Assembly (NCBI GenBank): GCA_003447545.1
Contig: DLYX01000074.1
Span: forward strand, 1-6,797
Source: Deltaproteobacteria bacterium
GTDB taxonomy: Bacteria; Desulfobacterota; Binatia; UBA12015
Direction of reading: 5' to 3'
DNA: 6,797 nt
A model generated the notes under the pieces. That model searched no databases and was not told the DNA's origin. It worked only from the letters and a program-made list of their open reading frames with translations. The position numbers were made by a program, and so were the translations under genes. Every line of letters begins with the position of its first letter. Within the stretch, counting starts at the first letter, position 1. This document shows, in pieces, positions 1 to 6,712 of the stretch.

Positions 1-1
1 T

Positions 2-625
2 TTGACCTTCGGAGATTTTGTAACCAAGAGCGGACGAAAAACCCCCTATTTCGTAAATACGGGACGTTATCGGACGGGCGGCCAGCTGACGCGGCTATCG
101 GAGTTTTATGCCCGCGCGATCCGCGACCAACTCGGGAGCGACTTCGACATTCTTTTTGGCCCGGCTTACAAGGGTATCCCTCTGGCTTCGGCTACCGCAA
201 TGACTCTGGTTCGGGATCACGGGCACGATGTGGGTTTCTGCTTCAATCGCAAGGAAGCCAAAGATCATGGTGAAGGCGGGGCGCTGGTTGGGTGCGTCCC
301 CGAGGACGGCGACCGGATCGTGATCATCGAGGACGTCACCACTGCGGGCACCTCGATTCGAGAAACGGTCCCGGCCTTGCGTGCCGCAGCAAATATCAAG
401 CTTTCGGGTCTGGTCGTTTCAGTGGATCGGATGGAGCGAGGGACCGGGGACGTGACCGCCCTGGCCGAGATCGCGTCGACCTGGGAGATGCCGACGTTTG
501 CCATTGTCACGGTCGAGGAGATCATGGACCACCTTCGGGGGCGCGAGGTCGATGGTGAGGTTGTGCTTGGTGAGGACAGCTACGAACGCATGGTCGCTTA
601 TCGAGAAGAGTTCGGCCCTCGTTAA
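2..625 (+). CDS. pyrE: Orotate phosphoribosyltransferase, 5' end outside window
   Basis: This enzyme joins orotate to PRPP, giving orotidine 5'-monophosphate and pyrophosphate, in cytoplasmic de novo pyrimidine synthesis. Numbered from the codon at position 2, the visible 207 residues carry FGDFVTKSGRKTPYF (3-17), FGPAYKGIPLA (52-62), the flexible catalytic loop RKEAKDHGEGG (83-93, with the Lys and His that contact PRPP), and the PRPP-binding motif IVIIEDVTTAGTS (106-118). The ending AYREEFG matches the E. coli PyrE C-terminus closely. The first in-window codon is TTG, which reads as an internal Leu in the family alignment. E. coli PyrE has about 17 residues before this point, so the true start lies upstream of the window. 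The TAA stop overlaps the stop of the convergent methyltransferase-fold gene. No terminator hairpin with a T-run follows. The identification is secure. Confidence 0.96.
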   Translation: MTFGDFVTKSGRKTPYFVNTGRYRTGGQLTRLSEFYARAIRDQLGSDFDILFGPAYKGIPLASATAMTLVRDHGHDVGFCFNRKEAKDHGEGGALVGCVPEDGDRIVIIEDVTTAGTSIRETVPALRAAANIKLSGLVVSVDRMERGTGDVTALAEIASTWEMPTFAIVTVEEIMDHLRGREVDGEVVLGEDSYERMVAYREEFGPR

Positions 626-1416
626 GTCCTCTTTCCCTTTGGTACGCTGAGAACGCGTGCGTTCCTGGCGAACGGAGCCAGAGGGAATGGGAAGTGCTTG
701 TCCCGATCCATGCTTCGGGCGTGAGCGCGAAGATTCGCCGTGCGCCCGAGCGTTTTCAGACCGCCGACAAGAAGTCTGTTCCAATCGGAAGGCATCTCGA
801 CCTCGAGACTCGCGGCGGGGAAAGCGCGCGCGAAGGATTGGCGTGTGGCCGCTTCCTCTCGTCGGGTGCGCAGAGAAACGTTGGCGGCGCAGATTCCTCC
901 GGCGGTCAGGGATGCGGCCGCCAGAGAAAAGAAATCCGTCGAAGCGAAGCGGTCCGAGAGAGTCGGCCCATCGTATGCGTCGAGCAAGATGAAGTCATGG
1001 AGGTCGCGGTTGGATACGAGGTGAAGGATTGCGTCTGTGGTATGAATCCGAGTTTTCCTGCTCTCACGGATCCGAAAATGGGATTTCGCCAGCCCGACCA
1101 CGCAGGGATCGATTTCGACGATAGGGATCTCTATCCGCGGGTAGCGTTTGCGCAGAAAGCGCACGAAACCGCCTCCGCCAAGACCGACGAGCAGGGCTCG
1201 TTTGGGCGGCGTGGCCAAAGAGAGTGCCCATCCCGCGGCGCGCAAATAGGCCGGGATCGGGCGTTCCGGCCTCGCCAGATCGACCCGACTTTGCTCGACT
1301 TCATCCCGGGAGCCGAAGCGCATCGAGCGACGCGTCCCGCAGGCTTCCACGAAAATCGGACCGAACATTCCTGATTCGGTCGCGAGCAGACGTTTATTCT
1401 TGGTTGGCGAGGGCAT
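622..1416 (-). CDS. Spermidine-synthase-like SAM-binding (methyltransferase-fold) protein
   Basis: The 264-residue product has a Rossmann methyltransferase fold of the spermidine synthase-like type. Visible features are a short N-terminal beta segment (FGPIFVEACGTRRSMRFG, 18-35), the nucleotide-binding loop VGLGGGGFVRFL (77-88), the acidic strand end VEIDP (100-104) that should hold the ribose of SAM or decarboxylated SAM, TTDA (127-130), and LLDAYDG (144-150), which keeps the D-x-x-D seen in the gatekeeper loop of polyamine synthases. The authentic GGGDG aspartate is Gly here and no YHE motif is visible, so polyamine synthesis is doubtful and the substrate is unknown. The start is uncertain: ATG at 1416 has no clear ribosome binding site, and ATG at 1368 (Met17) has AGGA almost touching it. 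The basic C-terminal tail (about 222-264) is not recognisable. The gene is divergent from the amidase and convergent with pyrE. The family call is good; the function is open. Confidence 0.82.
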   Translation of the reverse strand: MPSPTKNKRLLATESGMFGPIFVEACGTRRSMRFGSRDEVEQSRVDLARPERPIPAYLRAAGWALSLATPPKRALLVGLGGGGFVRFLRKRYPRIEIPIVEIDPCVVGLAKSHFRIRESRKTRIHTTDAILHLVSNRDLHDFILLDAYDGPTLSDRFASTDFFSLAAASLTAGGICAANVSLRTRREEAATRQSFARAFPAASLEVEMPSDWNRLLVGGLKTLGRTANLRAHARSMDRDKHFPFPLAPFARNARVLSVPKGKRT

Positions 1417-1487
1417 CGGAATCGGAGGGCAGCCTCGGTATGCCTATGCCGGGAGAACTTCGCAAGATTACGGATATCTCCTTTTGA

Positions 1488-1515
1488 TTGCGAGAGCCCT
1501 GCAGGTTTCGATAAG
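1488..1515 (+). promoter_or_regulatory. Weak candidate sigma-70 promoter for the amidase operon
   Basis: The 107 bp between the divergent starts at 1416 and 1524 must hold the promoter of the amidase cluster. The best pair I see is TTGCGA (1488-1493) and GATAAG (1510-1515) with a 16 bp spacer; each box matches four of six consensus bases. Transcription would then begin near 1522, almost on the ATG at 1524. The match is weak and could be chance. Confidence 0.25.
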
Positions 1516-1523
1516 CGTTGGGT

Positions 1524-2954
1524 ATGACGTCGCAAGATCTGGAGTTTCTCGACATGGTCAGTCAGGCCGCCCTGGTTCGTTCGGGCGAAGTTTCCCCACT
1601 GGAGTTGGTCGATGCGACGATCGCGCGCGCGGAAGCACGCAATGAGTCCCTGAATGCGATCGTCCTTCCTTTTTACGAAGAGGCGCGGAAGCAGGCTGTC
1701 GGAGATCTTCCTGACGGTCCGCTTCGTGGCGTGCCTTTCCTGCTCAAGGATCTCGGCGGGCAGCTCGCGGGCGCTCCTCTGACGTGCGGAATGCGAGCCT
1801 TGCGTGATGCAGGTTGGCATGAGCCCGCCGACTCCTATTTCACAGCGAAACTCCGCGCGGCGGGCGTCTGTTTTATTGGCCGGAGCAATTCACCGGAGCT
1901 GGGCCTCTATCCCGGGACTGAACCTGAGGCATGGGGTCCGACGCATAATCCCTGGAAGCGAGGCTACTCACCCGGCGGTTCGAGCGGCGGCTCGGCCGCG
2001 GCTGTTGCGGCGGGTATCGTATCCGCTGCGCATGCGAGTGACGGCGGCGGTTCGATCCGAATTCCCGCCAGCCATTGTGGTCTGGTGGGCCTGAAACCGA
2101 CGCGTGGACGATCCTCGTTCGGGCCCTCTGCCGGAGACCGGTGGTCGGGTTTCTCCTGCGAAGGGTTTGTCACACGAACGGTCCGGGATACCGCAACACT
2201 TCTGGATGCTGTTTCCGGTGCGATGCCGGGTGATCCACACGCCGCCCCGCGACCCGCGCGCCCCTTTGCCGAATCACTGGAGCCGGGACGGCGTTTGCGA
2301 GTCGGGTTCATGACGACCGGACCTCGCGGAACGGAGGTGCATCCGGATGTTTTGCCGGCAGTTGAGGTTTGCGCAGCAGCACTTGAGGACCTGGGCCATC
2401 AAGTGGAACCGGCGTACCCCGACGCACTGGACGATCCACAAGCGATCCAGGCTTTCGTTGCCATTGTTGCCGCCAATATCGCGCATACCGTCGACGTCTG
2501 GGGCGAGAAGCTGGGCCGAGTTCTCGGCGAAGATGATCTGGAGCCGCTGACTTGGGCCCTGGCGAATTCGGCGCGCAAGCGGACGACTCTGGACTACCTG
2601 GAATCCCTCGATACCTTGAATGTGGTGTCTCGCGACCTGGCGGCTTGGTGGGATCAGGGTTTCGATCTTCTGCTCACACCATGCTCGGCCGAGCCACCGC
2701 CGCCCCATGGAACTTTTATTGCCACACCAGAGGAACCCTTCAGCGGGTTTACCCGCGCCGCCCCGTTCAGTATCTACACGGCGCCTTTCAATATGTCGGG
2801 ACAGCCGGGGATCTCCCTTCCCTTGCATTGGACACCGTCCGGATTGCCGATCGGGAGTCACCTTGTGGCGAGATTTGGCGAAGAGGCTACCCTACTTTCG
2901 GTGGCGGCCGAATTGGAAGTTGCGATTCCCTGGGCGAACAAAAGACCGTCGTAA
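1524..2954 (+). CDS. Amidase-signature hydrolase, NylA-like
   Basis: This 476-residue serine hydrolase of the amidase signature family cleaves C-N amide bonds, probably in the cytoplasm since no signal peptide is seen. The Ser-cisSer-Lys triad is complete: Lys75 in PFLLKDLGG, Ser153 in [11 protein letters not shown], and nucleophile Ser177 in [12 protein letters not shown], followed by [11 protein letters not shown] (186-196). The flanking text ([30 protein letters not shown]) resembles 6-aminohexanoate cyclic dimer hydrolase and its relatives more than the GatA subunit, and no gatB or gatC lies nearby. The length is normal for the family. I chose ATG 1524 because the N-terminus ([20 protein letters not shown]) fits family members, although no ribosome binding site precedes it. 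ATG 1554 has GGAG nine bases upstream and is a real alternative; TTG 1518 is unlikely. The gene heads a probable three-gene operon. The substrate is not predictable: linear amides, lactams or cyclic amides are all possible. Confidence 0.93.
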   Translation: MTSQDLEFLDMVSQAALVRSGEVSPLELVDATIARAEARNESLNAIVLPFYEEARKQAVGDLPDGPLRGVPFLLKDLGGQLAGAPLTCGMRALRDAGWHEPADSYFTAKLRAAGVCFIGRSNSPELGLYPGTEPEAWGPTHNPWKRGYSPGGSSGGSAAAVAAGIVSAAHASDGGGSIRIPASHCGLVGLKPTRGRSSFGPSAGDRWSGFSCEGFVTRTVRDTATLLDAVSGAMPGDPHAAPRPARPFAESLEPGRRLRVGFMTTGPRGTEVHPDVLPAVEVCAAALEDLGHQVEPAYPDALDDPQAIQAFVAIVAANIAHTVDVWGEKLGRVLGEDDLEPLTWALANSARKRTTLDYLESLDTLNVVSRDLAAWWDQGFDLLLTPCSAEPPPPHGTFIATPEEPFSGFTRAAPFSIYTAPFNMSGQPGISLPLHWTPSGLPIGSHLVARFGEEATLLSVAAELEVAIPWANKRPS

Positions 2955-2980
2955 CCGTGAAGCTGGACTCTTCGCGGGGT

Positions 2981-2985
2981 AAGGA
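2981..2985 (+). promoter_or_regulatory. Ribosome binding site of the thioesterase gene
   Basis: AAGGA lies six bases before the ATG at 2992 and fixes that start. It sits in the 37-base gap after the amidase stop, which has no visible promoter or terminator. This supports translation from a shared transcript. Confidence 0.75.
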
Positions 2986-2991
2986 AACTTT

Positions 2992-3462
2992 ATGGATTTG
3001 AAACTCATCGCGCCCAACCGTGATCGTTTTCCGGACCTGCCCGAGGAGCGCAAGAAGTGGTGGGTCAAATTCCCGAACTTCAAGAAACCGGTTTTTCCGA
3101 GTTATCTGGGGATTGAACTCGAAGAACTGCGCGAGGACTACGCCCGACTGAAACTCGGCTTTCGCGAGGAATGGACCCAACCCGCAGGTGTGGTGCATGG
3201 CGGCGTAATCGCTTCCTTGATTGATACCGTCGTCGTTCCGGCGATCGGTGCTGGTTACGAGGATCGCCCCGATCTTCTGACGATCAACATGCAAGTGCAA
3301 TATATGGGTGCCGTTGTGGAAAAGGATCTCTACGCGGAGGGGTGGGTTACGAAACGAGGTCGGACGGTCGTATTCGCCGAGGCTGCTGTTCGCGGCGCTG
3401 ACGGCCGAATTGCGGCCACGGGGACTCTTGCGTACGCCATCCGGCATCGCCCCAAGTCCTGA
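2992..3462 (+). CDS. PaaI-type hotdog-fold acyl-CoA thioesterase
   Basis: This 156-residue cytoplasmic protein has the PaaI/4HBT hotdog fold, which hydrolyses acyl-CoA thioesters to free acid and CoA. The diagnostic segment is QPAGVVHGGVIASLIDT (63-79): His69-Gly70-Gly71 for thioester binding, and Asp78 nine residues after the His, the spacing seen for the catalytic Asp of E. coli PaaI. The strands TINMQVQYMGAV (97-108) and GRTVVFAEAAVRGADGRIAATGT-type pattern (123-145) follow the fold. About 35 residues precede the domain, including a basic, aromatic stretch (ERKKWWVKFPNFKK, 19-32) not typical of minimal PaaI proteins; it may cap the active site. The start is supported by an AAGGA ribosome binding site. 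The gene lies 37 bases after the amidase and 62 before yghU. The fold and family are secure; the acyl substrate is unknown, and nothing else of phenylacetate catabolism is present. Confidence 0.9.
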   Translation: MDLKLIAPNRDRFPDLPEERKKWWVKFPNFKKPVFPSYLGIELEELREDYARLKLGFREEWTQPAGVVHGGVIASLIDTVVVPAIGAGYEDRPDLLTINMQVQYMGAVVEKDLYAEGWVTKRGRTVVFAEAAVRGADGRIAATGTLAYAIRHRPKS

Positions 3463-3513
3463 TTCTCATATCTGTCGGCGCGGGATGCGCTGGTCGCGGA
3501 AGACAGCGAACGA

Positions 3514-3520
3514 AAGGAAG
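3514..3520 (+). promoter_or_regulatory. Ribosome binding site deciding the yghU start
   Basis: AAGGAAG ends four bases before ATG 3525, with its AAGGA core six bases away, the same spacing as in the thioesterase gene. It favours ATG 3525 over the in-frame TTG at 3522. The 62-base gap it lies in (3463-3524) shows no convincing terminator or promoter. Confidence 0.75.
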
Positions 3521-3524
3521 TTTG

Positions 3525-4364
3525 ATGAGTGATTCGACCTACACGCCCCCTGAAGTCTGGAAATGGGATGCCGAGAGCGGGGGGCGGTTCGCGAATATCA
3601 ACCGGCCGATCGCCGGTTCGATGGAGGACAAGGAGCTGCCGGTCGGCGAGCACCCTCTGCAGCTTTATTCATTGGGTACACCCAATGGTGTGAAGGTGAC
3701 GGTGTTGCTCGAGGAGCTTTTGGCTTTGGGGCATGACGGGGCCGAGTACGACGCCTACCTGATCAATATTGGAAAGGGAGATCAATTCGGCAGCGGGTTT
3801 GTCGCGGCAAATCCGAACTCCAAAATCCCCGCACTGGTCGATCGGAGCACTTCTCCGCCGACGCGAGTTTTCGAGTCGGGCGCCATCTTGATGTATCTCG
3901 CGGAAAAGTTTGATGCCTTTTTGCCGGTTGCGGCGTCGGCACGAGCCGAAGTTCTTTCGTGGCTCTTCTGGCAAATGGGAAGTACGCCGTATCTCGGTGG
4001 AGGCTTCGGACATTTCTACGCCTATGCCCCCGAAAAGTTCGAGTACCCGATCGATCGATTCGCCATGGAGGTAAAGCGCCAGCTCGATGTGCTGGATCGC
4101 AATCTGGCGGATCGTCGGTTTCTTGGTGGCGACGATTATACGATTGCGGATATCGCGACCTGCCCCTGGTACGGCAGCCTTGTTTTGCACGACCTCTATA
4201 AAGCCGAGGTTTTCCTCGAAACGAAGTCGTATGTGAACGTCGTGCGTTGGGCAACGGAGGTCGAAGCCAGGCCGGGTTACCAGCGTGGGCAGTTGGTGAA
4301 CCGACCTTGGGCACCTGAGGGCAAGGGTCTGGCCGAGCGCCATAGCGCCAGCGATTTCGATTAG
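3525..4364 (+). CDS. yghU: YghU-type glutathione transferase / GSH-dependent disulfide-bond oxidoreductase
   Basis: The 279-residue protein matches E. coli YghU (about 288 residues) almost end to end. YghU belongs to the Nu class of glutathione transferases, binds two glutathione molecules and reduces disulfides and organic hydroperoxides. Visible here are the N-terminal extension with FANINRPIAGS (22-32) typical of this class, thioredoxin-fold strand LYSLGTPNGVKVTVLLEELL (48-66, containing TPNG), the cis-Pro loop NPNSKIPAL (96-104), the glutathione-contacting FESGAI (116-121), the GGGFGHFYAYAPEKFEY stretch (158-174) of the alpha-helical domain, the N-capping region YTIADIATCPW (205-215), and the C-terminal ERHSASDFD. 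It is cytoplasmic. It is the last gene of the amidase-thioesterase cluster and its TAG overlaps the stop of the convergent deacylase. The class is very secure. The physiological substrate is unknown; detoxification of a reactive intermediate from the operon is only a guess. Confidence 0.96.
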   Translation: MSDSTYTPPEVWKWDAESGGRFANINRPIAGSMEDKELPVGEHPLQLYSLGTPNGVKVTVLLEELLALGHDGAEYDAYLINIGKGDQFGSGFVAANPNSKIPALVDRSTSPPTRVFESGAILMYLAEKFDAFLPVAASARAEVLSWLFWQMGSTPYLGGGFGHFYAYAPEKFEYPIDRFAMEVKRQLDVLDRNLADRRFLGGDDYTIADIATCPWYGSLVLHDLYKAEVFLETKSYVNVVRWATEVEARPGYQRGQLVNRPWAPEGKGLAERHSASDFD

Positions 4365-6085
4365 TCGAGAGGTGTCACTGTCCGAGTGTCGCGTCCCGAG
4401 CGCAGGAGTTGTCCGGGGATCGCTCCAGTTTCCTGACCGTCGCGGACAATTTCGCGCCCATTGACAAAGACGTGCCGGATGCCTTCGGATGCGGCAAATA
4501 GGCGGTCGCAGTTACCCGGCAAATCTGTCCGGTTTTTGATCGGCCCCGAGGCGATAGTCGCGGGGTCAAAAACCACGATATCGGCATGCCAGCCTTCCTC
4601 GAGTCGGCCGCGCTCGCGCAGTCCGAAGAGTCGAGCGGGCTTGTCGGTCATGAGTTGAATGGCTTCCTCCAAAGGAAAGAGGCCACGGTCGCGAACAATA
4701 TCCCCGAGGAATCCGGTCGGATAGGAAGCACCACACATGCGGTCGAGGTGGGCCCCGGCATCCGATCCTCCGATCAAGGCGCGCTCGTCACGCCAGACTT
4801 CCGCGCGCATTTTCCAGCTGGCCTCATCGTCGTCGGGGGGAAGTGGCCAGAGGCCTGTCTCCAATCCGTCCGCGCATACGATATCGAAAAGCGTATCCTG
4901 CTCGCTTTGTCCGCGGGTTTTGGCGATCTCCTCGATCGTCTTTCCGAAGAGTCCTTCATTTTCCGCAGAGACAGTATCACCGATCACATAGGCGCCCCAG
5001 CGTGACAGTGCGGTCAGGACGCCGGCCCGTGGATCTCTTGCCATCTCGTCCATCTGTCGGCGTGTTTCGGGATCGCGCAGGCGCTCGATTCTCTCGGGAA
5101 CCGGCAACTGCATGATCGGCTCCCATCCCGGAATCAGGAAGAGGGCACAATGGTCGAGAAAGCTCATTTTCAGGCCGCCGATGGTCGGCATTGTGAGCGC
5201 CATGATCCGTGCGCCCTTCGCCTTGGCCTTGCTTCCGGCTTCAAGTTGATGCTGATGACGATCCGGATCCGTAGCCCCCACGCCCATCACATTCCAGTTG
5301 ATCGGACGGTTGGCGGCCAGCGACATATCGATCAGGAGATCGGTTTCGCGATCGGTGAATTTCCCCAGACAACCATCCACGATCACCTCGAGGGTTGTCC
5401 CTTCATGGTCTCGGCAAACGCCGGCAAGCGCTATGATTTCCTCGGCCGAAGCAAACCGGGAAGCCACGTAGTTCCCGTCGCCGTCCTGGTGAGTATGCGC
5501 CTGAGTGGTGGAAAATCCGATTCCGCCCGCCGTGATGGCCTCACGGAGCAGGGCTTTCATCTCCTCGACTTGGGCAGGCGTTGCCTCATTGCCCGTGGCG
5601 GCGGTCCCCATGACCAGCCGACGAATCTGGCAATGGCCCACAAGGAAGGCTGCATTACAGGCAATTTTTCCGTCGAGGCGATCGAGGTACTCCCCGAAGG
5701 TTTTCCAATTCCAGTCGATGCCTTCCTCGAGAGTCTTGAGAGGCATGCCCTCGACTTTGGCCATCATGCGACGCGTATAGTCAGCACCTTCCTCGCCGAG
5801 AGGGGCGAGACCGAAACCGCAATTGCCTCCGATCACGGTGGTCACGCCGTGGAGCGTCGAGGGGGTGGCGAAGGGGTCCCAGAGAAGCTGAGCATCGTAA
5901 TGGGTGTGGGGGTCCACAAAGCCGGGAGCAACGACGCAGTCGGACGCGTCGATCGTTTCGGCTGCGGTTTCGGTAATTTTGCCGATCTGGACAATTCTGC
6001 CCGTTCGGATCCCCAAATCAGCAGCGAAGCGCGGGGCGCCACTTCCATCGACAACCATTCCGTTTTTGATCAGCAAATCCAGCAT
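4361..6085 (-). CDS. Amidohydrolase of the N-acyl-D-amino-acid deacylase family, unusual metal site
   Basis: This 574-residue amidohydrolase has the composite beta-sandwich and metal-dependent barrel of D-aminoacylases. The N-terminus LLIKNGMVVDGSGAPRFAAD (4-23), metal motif FVDPHTHYDAQ (56-66; His60, His62), VIGGNCGFGLAP (84-95; Cys89, the bridging cysteine position) and GGSDAGAH (439-446; Asp442, the catalytic acid) are clear. The C-terminal GRLEEGWHADIVVFDP (493-508) and HVFVNGREIVRDG (538-550) close the sandwich. Where D-aminoacylase has its two later metal histidines, this protein reads VIVDG (234-238) and PINWNVMG (261-268) and has none. Instead it carries AHTHQDGDGN (196-205). Substrate and metal content are therefore uncertain; D-aminoacylase activity should not be assumed. 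I chose ATG 6085 because family members begin here; the frame stays open to 6202 but that would run into the cyclophilin gene. No strong ribosome binding site is visible. It is convergent with yghU and divergent from the cyclophilin. Confidence 0.92.
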   Translation of the reverse strand: MLDLLIKNGMVVDGSGAPRFAADLGIRTGRIVQIGKITETAAETIDASDCVVAPGFVDPHTHYDAQLLWDPFATPSTLHGVTTVIGGNCGFGLAPLGEEGADYTRRMMAKVEGMPLKTLEEGIDWNWKTFGEYLDRLDGKIACNAAFLVGHCQIRRLVMGTAATGNEATPAQVEEMKALLREAITAGGIGFSTTQAHTHQDGDGNYVASRFASAEEIIALAGVCRDHEGTTLEVIVDGCLGKFTDRETDLLIDMSLAANRPINWNVMGVGATDPDRHQHQLEAGSKAKAKGARIMALTMPTIGGLKMSFLDHCALFLIPGWEPIMQLPVPERIERLRDPETRRQMDEMARDPRAGVLTALSRWGAYVIGDTVSAENEGLFGKTIEEIAKTRGQSEQDTLFDIVCADGLETGLWPLPPDDDEASWKMRAEVWRDERALIGGSDAGAHLDRMCGASYPTGFLGDIVRDRGLFPLEEAIQLMTDKPARLFGLRERGRLEEGWHADIVVFDPATIASGPIKNRTDLPGNCDRLFAASEGIRHVFVNGREIVRDGQETGAIPGQLLRSGRDTRTVTPLD

Positions 6086-6189
6086 GGGGCCGATTCGAGC
6101 AAATCCCCGCCCCAACTGCCAGCGGGGCCCGGGAAAATCTGATCCGGGGCGTGCAATTATGCGCGAGTAAATGTTAACGCGAAGGTACA
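6086..6189. promoter_or_regulatory. Divergent control region between deacylase and cyclophilin
   Basis: These 104 bp separate the two divergent starts and should hold both promoters. The half next to the cyclophilin (about 6154-6178) is AT-rich. On the - strand it reads CATAAT (6161-6156), five of six bases of a -10 box for the deacylase, but with no good -35. I see no clear + strand promoter. The half next to the deacylase is GC-rich and contains an inverted repeat, CCCCGC (6105-6110) and GCGGGG (6122-6127), with an 11-base loop. That repeat would lie in the deacylase leader if the -10 is right. Confidence 0.45.
6181..6185 (+). promoter_or_regulatory. Ribosome binding site of the cyclophilin gene
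   Basis: GAAGG stands four bases before ATG 6190, a slightly short but workable spacing, and supports that start. Confidence 0.65.
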
Positions 6190-6705
6190 ATGAGTAATCC
6201 AATAGCGACTTGTGAGACGACCTTGGGCACCTTCGAAGTGGAGCTTTTTCTCGAAGAGATGCCGATTACGGCCCAGAACTGGATCGATTTGGCGAAAAGC
6301 GGGTTTTACGACGGCCTGCATTTCCATCGAGTGATCAATGGCTTCATGTGCCAGTTCGGCTGCCCGCACAGCCGGGATCCGCAGAGCCCGAGTGCCGGGA
6401 CCGGTGGCCCGCCGCATGGAACCATCGAGGACCAGCACCCCGAGGCCTATAAATTCTCGAATGAGCCGGGGACACTTTCGATGGCGAACACCGGACGTCC
6501 CAATAGCGGCGGTTCGCAGTTCTTCATCAACACAGCGAACAACGCATACCTGGACTTTTTCTCCCCGGGTGCGTCCAAGCACCCCGTCTTTGCCCGGATT
6601 TCCTCCGGGATGGATGTGATCCAGAAAATCGAAAAGACCCCGACCGACGGTTCGGATCGTCCGACCACGCCGGTCGAGATGATCAAAGTGACCATCGCCG
6701 AGTAG
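6190..6705 (+). CDS. Cyclophilin-type peptidyl-prolyl cis-trans isomerase
   Basis: This 171-residue single-domain cyclophilin speeds cis-trans isomerisation of peptide bonds before proline during protein folding. No signal peptide is present, so it should act in the cytoplasm. The active-site line [13 protein letters not shown] (45-57) keeps the catalytic Arg47 and the Phe52 and Gln55 of the human CypA Arg55/Phe60/Gln63 set. [19 protein letters not shown] (97-115) supplies the Ala-Asn and Phe contacts, and [14 protein letters not shown] (131-144) the last strand. The CypA Trp121 position is Tyr120, so strong cyclosporin binding is not expected, as in many bacterial cyclophilins. Compared with CypA there is a longer loop between Gln55 and Glu80 ([20 protein letters not shown]) and a six-residue insertion after Asp122. 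The gene looks monocistronic: a hairpin follows seven bases after the stop. Identification is secure; a specific ppi symbol cannot be assigned. Confidence 0.96.
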   Translation: MSNPIATCETTLGTFEVELFLEEMPITAQNWIDLAKSGFYDGLHFHRVINGFMCQFGCPHSRDPQSPSAGTGGPPHGTIEDQHPEAYKFSNEPGTLSMANTGRPNSGGSQFFINTANNAYLDFFSPGASKHPVFARISSGMDVIQKIEKTPTDGSDRPTTPVEMIKVTIAE

Positions 6706-6712
6706 CGCGCAT

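Noticed and set aside
651..664. Inverted repeat GAACGC-GT-GCGTTC downstream of pyrE as a terminator
   Set aside because: Only about five pairs form with a workable loop, no T-run follows on either strand, and the bases lie inside the coding tail of the opposing gene.
694..1374. + strand open frame of 226 codons opposite the spermidine-synthase-like gene
   Set aside because: The product is Arg-rich and shows no motif, whereas the - strand frame has a clear SAM-binding fold. It is a shadow frame.
1436..1451. Small hairpin CGGTAT/(A)TATGCCG-type in the divergent gap as an operator
   Set aside because: Six pairs including a G-T wobble around a four-base loop is within chance for this composition, and nothing else supports regulation there.
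1131..1820. - strand open frame of 229 codons spanning the 1417-1523 gap
   Set aside because: It overlaps both the methyltransferase-fold gene in another frame and the amidase, and its sequence is low in recognisable structure. It would also occupy the divergent promoter region.
1524..2954. Amidase as GatA of the tRNA-dependent amidotransferase
   Set aside because: The signature context resembles NylA-like amidases, and neither gatB nor gatC is adjacent.
5150..6142. Long + strand open frame of 330 codons opposite the deacylase
   Set aside because: It lies entirely antisense to a gene with clear catalytic motifs. Its product shows no recognisable domain, is rich in His, Arg and Gly from mirrored codons, and has no supporting ribosome binding site. 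Chance antisense frames of this size are common in GC-rich DNA.
6086..6202. N-terminal extension of the deacylase to ATG 6202 (39 extra residues)
   Set aside because: The extension would overlap the cyclophilin start and its ribosome binding site, and it does not resemble family N-termini or a clean signal peptide. Met at 6085 fits the family.
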